This document shows, piece by piece, positions 40,884 to 49,652 of a stretch of DNA of 64,000 bases. Both the position numbers and the translations under genes were made by a program. Numbering within the stretch: the first letter of the stretch is position 1; each line of letters opens with the position of its first letter. Origin of the DNA: Cryobacterium sp. MP_M3. GTDB lineage: Bacteria; Actinomycetota; Actinomycetes; Actinomycetales; Microbacteriaceae. The notes under the pieces were generated by a model that was not told the DNA's origin, did no database searches, and saw only the letters and a program-made list of their open reading frames with translations. Location of the stretch: the NCBI RefSeq assembly GCF_015752155.1, contig NZ_JADOVI010000002.1:124001-188000 (forward strand), given 5' to 3'.

Positions 40884-42161
40884 TCAGCGGTCGGTGCCGC
40901 GCAGGCGGCCGACCCAGCTCATCAGGTGGTAGATCACGATCGCGGCGATCGTGCCGAGCGCGATCCCGTTGAAGCTGAGCGACCCGATGGTGAAGGTGTA
41001 GTCGGCGATGCCGATGATCAGCGCCGTCGCGGCGGTGAACTGGTTGACCGGCCGGCTGAAGTCCACCTTGTTGTCGAGCCAGATCTTCACGCCGATGATG
41101 CCGATCAGGCCGTAGAGCGCGGTGGTGACCCCGCCGAGCACGCCGGCCGGGATCGTGTTGATCACGGCGCCGATCTTGGGGGAGAGGCCCAGCAGGATCG
41201 CGACGATGCCGGCCACCCAGTACGCGGCGGTGGAGTAGATCCGGGTGGCTGCCATCACGCCGATGTTCTCGCCGTAGGTGGTGGTCCCCGACCCGCCGCT
41301 GAACCCGGCGAGCATGGTGGCCAGCCCGTCGGCCATCAGGGCGCGACCGGTGTACCGGTTCACCTTCGCATCCGTCATCTGGGCGACGCCCTTGATGTGG
41401 CCGACGTTCTCGGCGACCAGCACCAGCACGACCGGCAGGAACGCCGGCAGCAGGCCGAACACGGCGGGGTTCTCGAACGGGTTCGCGGGACCGGTGAACT
41501 GGGGCAGGCCGAACCAGGGCGCGGCGGCCACCTTGCCGAAGTCGACCTCGCCGAACGACACGGCGGCCAGGTATCCGATGACGACGCCGATGAAGATCGA
41601 GAGCCGGCCGAGGATGCCCCTGAACAGCACGGTGGAGAGGATGACGGCGGCGAGCGTGATGATCGCGGTCAGCGGGGCCGCGGCGAAATTGCTCTTCGCG
41701 ACCGGGGCCAGGTTGAACCCGATCAGGGCCACGATCGCGCCCGACACGACGGGCGGCATCAGGGTGTCGATCCAGCCGGTCCCGGTGAGCTGCACGACCA
41801 GGCCGATGACGGCCAGCAGGAATCCGACCACGACGATGCCGAACAGGGCGCTGCCCATCCCGGCCGTGGCCGTCGCGGCGGTGATCGGGGCGATGAACGC
41901 GAACGATGAGCCGAGGTAGCTGGGCAGTTTGTTACGCGTGATCAGGAGGAACAGCAGGGTGCCGATGCCGGAGAAGAGCAGGGTCGTGCTCGGCGGGAAG
42001 CCCGTGAGCAGGGGCACGAGGAAGGTGGCCCCGAACATGGCCACCACGTGCTGGGCGCCGATCCCGATGGTCAGCGGCCAGTTCAGGCGCTCGCCCGGGC
42101 CGACCACATCCTGGGCTCCGACCGTCTTTCCGTCGCCGTGCAGGGTCCAGGGCAGTGCCAT
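40884..42161 (-). CDS. uraA: Uracil/xanthine permease, NCS2 family (UraA-like)
   Basis: A 425-residue proton-coupled nucleobase permease with about 14 helices. NCS2 signatures: IGAQHVVAMFGATFLVP (residues 33-49), SSFAFIAPI, VLVAENVGHIKGV with the substrate-binding Glu (about 247), and GGSGTTTYGENIGVMAATR (about 292), whose Glu is the second ligand. These match uracil permease rather than the xanthine branch. The ATG at 42161 has only a weak GAG upstream. Divergent from the carboxylesterase. Confidence 0.92.
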   Translation of the reverse strand: MALPWTLHGDGKTVGAQDVVGPGERLNWPLTIGIGAQHVVAMFGATFLVPLLTGFPPSTTLLFSGIGTLLFLLITRNKLPSYLGSSFAFIAPITAATATAGMGSALFGIVVVGFLLAVIGLVVQLTGTGWIDTLMPPVVSGAIVALIGFNLAPVAKSNFAAAPLTAIITLAAVILSTVLFRGILGRLSIFIGVVIGYLAAVSFGEVDFGKVAAAPWFGLPQFTGPANPFENPAVFGLLPAFLPVVLVLVAENVGHIKGVAQMTDAKVNRYTGRALMADGLATMLAGFSGGSGTTTYGENIGVMAATRIYSTAAYWVAGIVAILLGLSPKIGAVINTIPAGVLGGVTTALYGLIGIIGVKIWLDNKVDFSRPVNQFTAATALIIGIADYTFTIGSLSFNGIALGTIAAIVIYHLMSWVGRLRGTDR

Positions 42162-42209
42162 GTGTGTCTCGTTTCTTGTCTGACGTCTCCTGCGATCGTA
42201 GTGAAGAAT

Positions 42210-42215
42210 TAGGAT
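42210..42215 (+). promoter_or_regulatory. -10 box of the carboxylesterase gene
   Basis: TAGGAT, 6 nt before the GTG at 42222. Confidence 0.5.
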
Positions 42216-42221
42216 CGGACG

Positions 42222-43793
42222 GTGACCCGACCCGTGCAGACCACCCGCGAAGACACGCTCGACATCCCGATTTCGACCGGCACGGTGCGGGGGATCCGGG
42301 AGCGCGGCGTGCGCGCCTGGCGGGGCATCCCGTACGCGGCGGCGCCGGTGGGGGCGCTCCGTTTCCGGGCTCCGCAGCCTGCCCCGGCCTGGCCGGGGGT
42401 GCGCGACGCCCAGCGCTGGGGGCCGGTCGCGCCGCAGAGCCACCGCGGCCAGTTCATCGGCGCGCACCCGAGGATCCCGCAGGGCGAGGACTGCCTCAAC
42501 CTCAACGTGATCGCCCCCGATGCCCCCGTCGACCCGGGCAACCTCCGGCCGGTGATGGTCTTCATCCACGGCGGCGCCTACAGCGTGGGGTCCTCCCGCG
42601 AGGTGCCCCGGCAGGGCGAGGGTCTGGTGCGGCGCGGCGGGGTGCTCTATGTCAGCCTGAACTACCGTCTGGGCGCCCTCGGCTACCTCGACTTCAGCCG
42701 TTACGGCAGCGCCGAGCGCCCGTTCGAGAGCAATCTGGGCCTGCGCGACCAGGTTGCGGCCCTGCAGTGGGTGCGGGAGAACATCCGCCGGTTCGGCGGC
42801 GACCCGGATGCCGTCACCCTGTTCGGCGAGTCGGCCGGCGGGAACGCGGTGACGACCCTGATGACCGTGCCGAGTGCCGCCGGGTTGTTCCAGCGCGCGA
42901 TCGCGCAGAGCGCCCCGCCGAACGCCGTCTACCTGCCGGAGCAGTCCGGGGAGTGGGCCCGCGACTTCGTCGAGATCCTCCGGCGCGCCACCGGGCAGGG
43001 CACGGGCGGCGCGGCCGAGGGACCGGCCGCCGATGCGGCCTCGCTGCTCCTCGCCGTCGACCCGGCCGTGCTCGCGGCGGCGACCACCGAGCTCACCCTG
43101 CTCGCCCCGGACCGGTACCCCGGCACCATCCCGCTCTCGCCGGTGATCGACGGCACGTTCCTTCCCGAGCGGCCGCTGGACGCATTCAAGGGCGGACGTG
43201 CCCACCGGATCCCCCTGATCATCGGCACGAACGCGCGGGAGGGCTCGCTGTTCAACGGCCGGATCGACATCCTGGCGACCACGCCGAAACGGATCAGGGC
43301 GATCTTCGTCAACACCAAGAAGAAGGCCCGCCGGGCGCTCAAGGCGCAGTACCCGGGCATCCCCGCGCTGCGGCCGGCGCTCGACTTCGGCGGCGACTTC
43401 TCGTTCTGGTATCCGAGCGTGAAGGTGGGGGAGCGGCACTCCCGCTATGCGCCGGTCTACTTCTACCGCTTCGACGCGGCGCCCCGGCTGGTGCGGCTGC
43501 TCGGCCTCGACGCCACCCACGGCCTGGAGCTCTTCCCCCTGTTCGACCGGCTCGACGGCTGGTTCGGCCGGTCGATGACCGCGCTCGGCGGCCGCCGGGC
43601 GTTCGCGGCGATCGGCGCGCGGATGCAACGCTGGTGGCTCGCCTTCGCCGCCACGGGGGAACCGGATGCGGCGTGGCCGCCCTACGACGAGGCCCGCCGC
43701 CGCACGCTCATCATCGACGCCGTCGACCGGGTCGAATCCGATCCGCTCGGCGACCGCCGGGTCGCCTGGGGCAAGTTCGTGCCCCACGTCTGA
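42222..43793 (+). CDS. Type-B carboxylesterase/lipase family protein
   Basis: A 523-residue alpha/beta hydrolase of the cholinesterase-like type B group. The oxyanion HGGAY is near residue 110, the nucleophile in LFGESAGGNAV (Ser about 206), the acid in IIGTNAREGSL (Glu about 336) and the His in DATHGLELFPLF (about 433). No signal peptide is visible, so it is probably cytoplasmic. Substrate range cannot be told; relatives cleave p-nitrobenzyl esters, phenmedipham and other esters. Confidence 0.91.
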   Translation: MTRPVQTTREDTLDIPISTGTVRGIRERGVRAWRGIPYAAAPVGALRFRAPQPAPAWPGVRDAQRWGPVAPQSHRGQFIGAHPRIPQGEDCLNLNVIAPDAPVDPGNLRPVMVFIHGGAYSVGSSREVPRQGEGLVRRGGVLYVSLNYRLGALGYLDFSRYGSAERPFESNLGLRDQVAALQWVRENIRRFGGDPDAVTLFGESAGGNAVTTLMTVPSAAGLFQRAIAQSAPPNAVYLPEQSGEWARDFVEILRRATGQGTGGAAEGPAADAASLLLAVDPAVLAAATTELTLLAPDRYPGTIPLSPVIDGTFLPERPLDAFKGGRAHRIPLIIGTNAREGSLFNGRIDILATTPKRIRAIFVNTKKKARRALKAQYPGIPALRPALDFGGDFSFWYPSVKVGERHSRYAPVYFYRFDAAPRLVRLLGLDATHGLELFPLFDRLDGWFGRSMTALGGRRAFAAIGARMQRWWLAFAATGEPDAAWPPYDEARRRTLIIDAVDRVESDPLGDRRVAWGKFVPHV

Positions 43794-43908
43794 CCCCCGC
43801 ACGAGGGCTGCGTCGGGCGGGCGCTCCGGCGGGCCGTAAACTAGGGAACTGAAAATACGCTGAGTCGGACACCAGGAGCACACCATTTCTGCAACAGAGA
43901 CCCACACC

Positions 43909-45366
43909 ATGGCCGAGCCCACCCCGAAGCCGGGCGCGAAGGCCAGGCTTGACCGCTACTTCGAGATCACGGGACGCGGTTCCACCTGGGGCCGGGAGAT
44001 CCGCGGCGGACTGGTCACCTTCGTCACGATGGCGTACATCGTCATCCTGAACCCGCTCATCCTCGGTGGTTTCAGCGCCGACCAGGCGTCGGTCGACGTT
44101 GTCGGCGGCTGGCTGCCCAACGCGCAGGTCGCGGCCGTCACGGCCCTGACCGCCGGCGTCATGACGATCCTCTTCGGCGTGATCGCCCGGCTGCCGTTCG
44201 GTTTCGCCGCCGGCCTCGGCATCAATTCGTTCCTCGCGGTCAGCGTCGTCGGCCAGGTCACCTGGCCGGAGGCGATGGGCCTCGTGCTGATCAACGGCCT
44301 GATCATCGTGCTGCTCGCCTCCACCGGGCTGCGGGAACTCATCTTCAACGCGGTCCCGCGCCAGCTCAAGATCGCCATCACCGTGGGCATCGGCCTGTTC
44401 ATCGCCTTCATCGGCCTGGTCGACTCCGGCTTCGTGCGCTCCAGCGGCACGGCATCCCCGCCGGTGCAGCTCGGCGACAACGGCTCGATCGTCAGCCTGC
44501 CGACGACCGTGTTCGTGATCGGCCTGATCATCCTCGGCATCCTCGTCGCGCGCAAGGTCAAGGCCGCGCTGCTGATCGGCATCCTCGGCACCACGATCAT
44601 CGCCGTCATCCTCGAGGCCATCTTCAAGGTCGGCCCGTCGCTCGGCCAGAACCCCGACGGCTGGAACCTCAACGCGCCCGTGCTGCCGACCACCGTCGTC
44701 GCCCTGCCCGACCTGAGCCTGATCGGCCAGGTCAGCTTCGGCGCCTTCGACCGGATCGGCGTGCTCGCCGCGATGATGCTGGTCTTCACCCTCGTCTTCA
44801 CCAACTTCTTCGACGCGATGGGCACCATGACCGGCCTGGCCAACGAGGCGGGGCTCGCCGACGAGAAGGGCAACTTCCCCCGGCTCAAGTCCGCGCTGAT
44901 CGTCGAGGGCGTCGGCGCCGTCATGGGCGGGGCCACCTCCGGGTCCTCGAACACCGTGTTCATCGAATCCGGCGCCGGCATCGGCGAGGGAGCCCGCACC
45001 GGCCTGGCCAACGTCGTCACCGGCGCCCTGTTCCTGGCCGCGATGTTCTTCACGCCGCTCACCCAGATCGTGCCGCTCGAGGTGGCCGCGGCCGCCCTCG
45101 TGATCGTCGGCGCGATGATGGTGTCGCAGATCCGTTTCATCGACTTCTCCGAGTTCTCGATCGTCTTCCCGGTGTTCCTCACGATCATCGTCATGCCGCT
45201 CACCTACTCGATCGCCAACGGCATCGGCGCCGGCTTCGTCAGCTGGGTGCTGGTGCGGTCGTTCTCGGGCAAGGCGAAGGAGATCAGCCCGCTGCTCTGG
45301 ATCGTCGCGGCCGGGTTCCTGGTCTACTTCGTGCGCGGACCGATCCAGGCGCTGCTCGGCGCCTGA
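43909..45366 (+). CDS. NCS2-family adenine/guanine/hypoxanthine permease (AzgA-like)
   Basis: A 485-residue purine permease of the AzgA branch with about 13 helices. Signatures: RGGLVTFVTMAYIVILNP (residues 34-51), GFAAGLGINSFLAVSV, FTNFFDAMGTMTGLANEAG and TSGSSNTVFIESGAGI. The ATG at 43909 is given as start, but its ribosome-binding site is poor, whereas AGGAG at 43874-43878 is spaced 6 nt from an in-frame ATT at 43885, which would add eight residues. A terminator hairpin follows at 45375. With the uracil permease, this gives two nucleobase importers within 5 kb. Confidence 0.92.
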   Translation: MAEPTPKPGAKARLDRYFEITGRGSTWGREIRGGLVTFVTMAYIVILNPLILGGFSADQASVDVVGGWLPNAQVAAVTALTAGVMTILFGVIARLPFGFAAGLGINSFLAVSVVGQVTWPEAMGLVLINGLIIVLLASTGLRELIFNAVPRQLKIAITVGIGLFIAFIGLVDSGFVRSSGTASPPVQLGDNGSIVSLPTTVFVIGLIILGILVARKVKAALLIGILGTTIIAVILEAIFKVGPSLGQNPDGWNLNAPVLPTTVVALPDLSLIGQVSFGAFDRIGVLAAMMLVFTLVFTNFFDAMGTMTGLANEAGLADEKGNFPRLKSALIVEGVGAVMGGATSGSSNTVFIESGAGIGEGARTGLANVVTGALFLAAMFFTPLTQIVPLEVAAAALVIVGAMMVSQIRFIDFSEFSIVFPVFLTIIVMPLTYSIANGIGAGFVSWVLVRSFSGKAKEISPLLWIVAAGFLVYFVRGPIQALLGA

Positions 45367-45374
45367 TCGCCGGG

Positions 45375-45398
45375 AGCCCCCGGGTCGATTCGGGGGCT
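45375..45398 (+). terminator. Terminator hairpin after the purine permease gene
   Basis: AGCCCCCG (45375-45382) and CGGGGGCT (45391-45398), perfect 8-bp stem, 8-nt loop, starting 9 nt after the stop. Confidence 0.65.
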
Positions 45399-45438
45399 AA
45401 CCCCATGGTCGGTGTTCCGGGGCGCCCGTAACGTGATG

Positions 45439-45464
45439 GGGAGAGCCGCAGCTGCGGCTCTCCC
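45439..45464. promoter_or_regulatory. Perfect 26-bp palindrome in the leader of the DUF4190 gene
   Basis: Thirteen-base half-site GGGAGAGCCGCAG with its exact inverse and no spacer. It lies 5 nt after a TAACGT box (45429-45434) and 6 nt before the GAAGGAG ribosome-binding site, so it could be an operator or an mRNA hairpin hiding that site. Confidence 0.65.
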
Positions 45465-45484
45465 AACCAGAAGGAGCATCACCC

Positions 45485-45808
45485 ATGTCAACCATCGCCC
45501 CGGACCAGGCGCCGGTGTCATTCCCCCAGCCGGCACCGACCGGCCCCCAGGCCACCGCCCCGAGCAGCCCCCTCGCCGTGTCGAGCCTCGTGCTCGGACT
45601 GGTCTCGATCCTGGCCGGCTGGACGTTCCTGGCCCCGCTCGCCGGGCTGATCACCGGCATCCTCGCCCTCGGCCGGGAACCGCAGGCGCGCACGATGGCG
45701 CTGTGGGGCATCGCTCTCAACGCGGTGATGCTCGCCGGCGCCGTCATCGTCGTGCTGCTGGCCCTGGGCTTCGGCCTCGCACTGCTGCCGTTCGCCTTCG
45801 TCTTCTAG
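45485..45808 (+). CDS. DUF4190 domain-containing small membrane protein
   Basis: A 107-residue protein: a Pro/Ala-rich cytoplasmic N terminus, then two membrane helices in the DUF4190 layout (SSLVLGLVSILAGWTFLAPLAG and the second helix from about residue 75), separated by a GILALGREPQARTMALWGI loop. No function is known. GAAGGAG precedes the ATG by 8 nt. It converges with the FadR-type regulator gene. Confidence 0.83.
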   Translation: MSTIAPDQAPVSFPQPAPTGPQATAPSSPLAVSSLVLGLVSILAGWTFLAPLAGLITGILALGREPQARTMALWGIALNAVMLAGAVIVVLLALGFGLALLPFAFVF

Positions 45809-45833
45809 GACCCGCCGGGCGCCCGGCCGAGGC

Positions 45834-46580
45834 TCATTCCAGGAAGCCGCGCAGGAGCAGGGCCGTGCCGGCCAGATGCTCGGTCATCGCCTGCGCGGCC
45901 GCATCCGCCCGGCCGGTCAGGATCGCCGTGACGATCTGCTCGTGCTGCAGATCCGAGTGGGCGATGTTCGGCCCGAGCGACGGGATGTTGTCGAGCAGCT
46001 CGTTCACCCGCATCCGCACCTCCGCCAGCAGCGGCAGGAGAGACGCCGACCCGGCCAGTTCGCCGATGGTCAGGTGCAGCCGGGAGTCCAGCCGGCGGTA
46101 GTCCTCGCCGGCGGCGCCGATCGAGTCGCTCAGGCTGTTCCAGAGCACCTCGCGTTCGCCCGGCGTCAGGGCGCGGCCGGCCGCGTGCCGGGCCGCGCCG
46201 ACCTCGAGGATCTCCCGCAAAGCCAGGATGTCCTCGATCTCCGCCGCGCCGATCTCGCGCCGGGCCACCAGCTCGCCGCCGGGGTCGACCCCCGGGGTCT
46301 GCGCCGGCAGCTCGTCGCTGACGAAGGTCCCGCCGTAGCGGCCGCGCCGCGAGACGAGGTAGCCGGCCTCCGCGAGAGAGGCGATCGCGTCTCGCAGGGT
46401 GTCCCGGCTCACCGCCAGCATGGCGGACAACTCCCGCTCGGCCGGCAGCCGCTCACCCGGGCCGATCAGGCCCAGCCGCACGGTCTGGAGCAGCCGTTGC
46501 ACGGTCTCCTCGAACGCGTTGCCGCTGTGCACGGGGCGCAGCAGCAGCCCGCTGTCCAGGCCTGGCTGGTCGTCGATCAT
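45834..46580 (-). CDS. GntR-family (FadR subfamily) transcriptional regulator
   Basis: A 248-residue regulator. The N-terminal winged helix (LGLIGPGERLPAERELSAML, then SRDTLRDAIASLAEAGYL) is about residues 30-85; the C-terminal all-helical FCD domain (about 105-240) has the metal/ligand residues of the FadR type (ALREILEVGAARHA; DSRLHLTIGELAG; HEQIVTAILTGRADAA). I use the ATG at 46580 with AGGGA 8 nt upstream. It is the last gene of the minus-strand amine-catabolism operon and is probably its repressor, with operators in the 51.0-51.2 kb divergent promoter. Confidence 0.87.
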   Translation of the reverse strand: MIDDQPGLDSGLLLRPVHSGNAFEETVQRLLQTVRLGLIGPGERLPAERELSAMLAVSRDTLRDAIASLAEAGYLVSRRGRYGGTFVSDELPAQTPGVDPGGELVARREIGAAEIEDILALREILEVGAARHAAGRALTPGEREVLWNSLSDSIGAAGEDYRRLDSRLHLTIGELAGSASLLPLLAEVRMRVNELLDNIPSLGPNIAHSDLQHEQIVTAILTGRADAAAQAMTEHLAGTALLLRGFLE

Positions 46581-46644
46581 GGTGTCGTCCCTGCTTCGTG
46601 CGTGTTCCCCGGTCACCCGGGCCTTCAGTCCACCACGTTCCGGC

Positions 46645-47436
46645 TCAGACCGGCGTCACGTAGGCCGAGCTGATGCCCCCGTCGACCAGGAAGGTGGAGC
46701 CGGTGATGAAGGACGAGTCGTCGCTGGCCAGGAACGCGACGGCGGCCGCGAGCTCCTCCGGTTCGGCGAAACGCCCGACCGGGATGTGCACGAGCCGCCG
46801 GGCCGCACGCTCCGGGTCCTTCGCGAACAGCTCCTGCAGCAGCGGGGTGTTCACCGGCCCCGGGCAGAGCGCGTTCACCCGGATGCCCCGGCGGGCGAAC
46901 TGCACGCCCAGTTCCCGGCTCATCGCGAGCACGCCGCCCTTCGACGCGGTGTAGGAGATCTGGCTCGTCGCCGAGCCGAGCACGGCCACGAACGAGGCCG
47001 TGTTGATGATCGACCCGCTGCCCTGCTTGACCATGTAACGGAGCGCGGCCCGGCAGCAGAGGTAGACCGACTTGAGGTTGACGTCCTGCACCTTCTGCCA
47101 GGCCGGGAGCTCGGTCGTCTCGATCGAGTCGTCGTCGGGCGGGGAGATCCCCGCGTTGTTGAAGGCCACGTCGACGGACCCGTAGGTGAGGTAGGCGGTG
47201 TCGAAGAGAGCGTTGACCTCGTCCTCATCCGTCACGTCGACTCGCACGAACAGGCCGTCGACGAGTTCGGCCGCGGCGAGCCCCGCCTTCTCGTCGAGGT
47301 CGCCGATGACGACGGTGGCACCCTCCGCGGCGAACCGCCGCGCGGTGGCCAGGCCGATGCCGCTGGCGCCGCCGGTGACGACGGCCACCTTGCCGGCGAG
47401 CCGCCTGGTGAGGTCGATGGGGGTGATGCTGCTCAT
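46645..47436 (-). CDS. SDR-family alcohol dehydrogenase of the amine-catabolism locus
   Basis: A 263-residue classical SDR. NAD-binding TGGASGIG (about residues 21-28), NNAG (about 92), catalytic YTASKGG (Tyr and Lys about 159-163), and a C-terminal substrate loop ending in FLVDGGISSAYV. A full GAAGGAG ribosome-binding site precedes the ATG. It lies third from the end of a polycistron with a glutamine-synthetase-like ligase, a PuuD-like hydrolase and an aldehyde dehydrogenase. In this setting oxidation of a gamma-glutamylated amino alcohol to the aldehyde is a good fit, but the step is inferred. Confidence 0.85.
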   Translation of the reverse strand: MSSITPIDLTRRLAGKVAVVTGGASGIGLATARRFAAEGATVVIGDLDEKAGLAAAELVDGLFVRVDVTDEDEVNALFDTAYLTYGSVDVAFNNAGISPPDDDSIETTELPAWQKVQDVNLKSVYLCCRAALRYMVKQGSGSIINTASFVAVLGSATSQISYTASKGGVLAMSRELGVQFARRGIRVNALCPGPVNTPLLQELFAKDPERAARRLVHIPVGRFAEPEELAAAVAFLASDDSSFITGSTFLVDGGISSAYVTPV

Positions 47437-47493
47437 GGGATGCTCCTTCGATGGGCGGTGACCGGGACTGCGGGCGTTCCTGCTGGCGGGAAC

Positions 47494-48855
47494 TCAGTCG
47501 ACGGCGATGAAGACGTTCTTCGTCTCGGTGAAATTGAGCGGGGCATCCGGGCCGAGTTCGCGGCCGAGGCCGGACTGCTTGAACCCGCCGAACGGGGTCG
47601 AGTAGCGCACCGAGGAGTGCGAGTTGACCGAGAGGTTGCCGGATTCGACGGCCCGGGCGACCCGGATGGCGCGGCCGACGTCCCGGGTCCAGATCGAGCC
47701 CGACAGCCCGTATTCGGTGTCATTGGCCAGGCGCACGGCGTCGGCCTCGTCGTCGAAGGGGAGCACTGTCACGACCGGTCCGAAGATCTCCTCCGTGACG
47801 GTGCGGTCGGTCCGGGACGCGGGGGTGAGCACGGTCGGCGGGAACCAGAACCCCGGCCCGTCGGGCACGGAGCCGCGGAACGCGACGGGGGAGCCGTCCG
47901 GCACGAACGCGGTGACGGCCGCGAGGTGGCCTTTCGATACGAGCGGGCCCATCTCGGTGGCCGGATCGGCCGGGTCGCCGACCCGCACCCCGGCCACGGC
48001 CGGTTCGAGCAGCTCCATGAACCGGTCGTAGACGCCGCGTTCGACGAGGATGCGGCTGCGCGCGCAGCAGTCCTGGCCCGCGTTCTCGAACACGCCGTAC
48101 GGCGCCGTCGCGGCGGCCTTCTCCAGGTCGGCGTCGGCGAAGACGATGTTGGCGCTCTTGCCGCCGAGCTCGAGGGTGACCCGTTTGACCTGCTCCGCGC
48201 AGCCGGCCATGATCCGTTTGCCGACCGCGGTCGACCCGGTGAAGACGACCTTGCGCACGGCCGGGTGGGTGACGAACCGCTCCCCGATCACCGACCCGCG
48301 CCCGGGAAGCACCTGGAACAGCCCCTCCGGCAGGCCGGCCTCCACGGCCAGTTCGCCCAGCCGGATGCTGGACAACGGCGTCCACTCGGCCGGCTTGAGC
48401 AGCACGGCGTTGCCCGCCGCGAGGGCCGGCGCGAAACCCCAGGCCGCGATCGTCATCGGGAAGTTCCACGGGGTGATGATCCCGACCACGCCGAGCGGTT
48501 CGTTGAACGTCACGTCGAGGCCGCCGGCCACCGGGATCTGGCGGCCGAACATCCGCTCGGGCGCCGCGGCGTAGTAGGAGAGCACGTCGCGAACGTGGCC
48601 CGCCTCCCAGCGGGCCTGGCCGATCGGATGCCCGGAGTTGGCGACCTCGATCAGGGCGAGCGTCTCCCGGTCGCCGTCCACCGCCTCCGCGAACCGGCGC
48701 AGGATGGCGGCCTTGTCGGCGGGGGCGATGGGCGCCCAGTGCCGCTGCGCACCCACCGCGCGGGCGATGGCCTCGTCGGTGGCGTCCCGGTCGAGGTGTT
48801 CGACCACGGCGACCTCGGTCTCGTCGGCCGGGTTGATGACGGTGTAGCTGCTCAC
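47494..48855 (-). CDS. NAD(P)-dependent aldehyde dehydrogenase of the amine-catabolism locus
   Basis: A 453-residue ALDH. TPWNFPMTIA (about residue 127), Glu in TLELGGKSANIVF (about 230) and the nucleophilic Cys in NAGQDCCARS (about 263) are intact, with EEIFGPVVTVLPF near 355. It is slightly shorter at the N terminus than typical ALDHs. The GTG overlaps the stop of the PuuD-like gene (GTGA) and has AAAGGA upstream. In the putrescine pathway the matching enzyme is PuuC; here it probably oxidises the gamma-glutamyl aldehyde. Confidence 0.88.
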   Translation of the reverse strand: MSSYTVINPADETEVAVVEHLDRDATDEAIARAVGAQRHWAPIAPADKAAILRRFAEAVDGDRETLALIEVANSGHPIGQARWEAGHVRDVLSYYAAAPERMFGRQIPVAGGLDVTFNEPLGVVGIITPWNFPMTIAAWGFAPALAAGNAVLLKPAEWTPLSSIRLGELAVEAGLPEGLFQVLPGRGSVIGERFVTHPAVRKVVFTGSTAVGKRIMAGCAEQVKRVTLELGGKSANIVFADADLEKAAATAPYGVFENAGQDCCARSRILVERGVYDRFMELLEPAVAGVRVGDPADPATEMGPLVSKGHLAAVTAFVPDGSPVAFRGSVPDGPGFWFPPTVLTPASRTDRTVTEEIFGPVVTVLPFDDEADAVRLANDTEYGLSGSIWTRDVGRAIRVARAVESGNLSVNSHSSVRYSTPFGGFKQSGLGRELGPDAPLNFTETKNVFIAVD

Positions 48856-49652
48856 GAGGGATCCTTTCGGCCGTGGCCGGTGCTGTCATGGTCGGCGGGG
48901 GTGTGGTCGCGCCCGGCGCGGTGCCGGTCGGCCGCCTCGACGAGCCCGGTGAACAGGCGCAGGTCGTCGGCCACCTGCTCGGGGTGCCATTGCACCGCCA
49001 CCCCGAACGGCACGGCCGGGAGTTCGACGGCCTGGATCACCCCGTCGGCGGTGCGGGCGCTCACGACGAGGCCGTCGCCGAGCGCGTCGATCGACTGGTG
49101 GTGGTAGACGGGCACGCTGTGCGGCCCGGCGAGGGCGTCGAACAGGCCGTGCAGGCGCGATTGCGGCTCGACCCTGACGTCGACGGTGTTGAACACGCCC
49201 TCCCCGGCCTGGTAGCGGCCGTGGCCGACCAGGTCGGGCAGGTGCTGGTGCAGGGTGCCACCGAGCGCCACGTTCAGCAGCTGGGCGCCGCGGCAGATGC
49301 CGAGGAACGGCAGGCGCCGGTCGATCGCCTGCCGGAACAGCTCGTCCTCCCAGGCGTCGCGGTCGGGCCGGGGCTCGTCGGTGGCGGGGTGCGCCGCCTG
49401 GCCGTAACGCGCCGGGTCGACGTCCTTGCCGCCGGTGACGACGAGGCCGTCGAGGCTGTCGAGCACCCGGCCGACGGAGTCCGGGTCGGCCGGCTGCGGG
49501 GGCAGCAGCACGGCGATGCCGCCGGCCCGGATCACGGAGTCGAAGTAGACCCGGGGCAGGAACGCGGCCGGCACGTCCCACACGCCGGTGCGGGACTGCT
49601 CGAGGTACGTGGTCAGGCCGATCAGCGGGCGGGCCGGGTCAGAGGCGCTCAA
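48852..49652 (-). CDS. Gamma-glutamyl-amide hydrolase (PuuD-like class I glutamine amidotransferase)
   Basis: A 266-residue class I GATase-fold hydrolase. The nucleophile is in LGICRGAQLLNV (Cys about 116) and the His/Glu pair in VQWHPEQ (about 223). PuuD releases glutamate from gamma-glutamyl-GABA; related enzymes act on other gamma-glutamyl amides. The start appears to be TTG at 49652, overlapping the ligase gene by 14 nt, with no better start before the conserved RPLIGLTTY. The C-terminal 25 residues are polar and variable. Confidence 0.87.
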   Translation of the reverse strand: MSASDPARPLIGLTTYLEQSRTGVWDVPAAFLPRVYFDSVIRAGGIAVLLPPQPADPDSVGRVLDSLDGLVVTGGKDVDPARYGQAAHPATDEPRPDRDAWEDELFRQAIDRRLPFLGICRGAQLLNVALGGTLHQHLPDLVGHGRYQAGEGVFNTVDVRVEPQSRLHGLFDALAGPHSVPVYHHQSIDALGDGLVVSARTADGVIQAVELPAVPFGVAVQWHPEQVADDLRLFTGLVEAADRHRAGRDHTPADHDSTGHGRKDPS

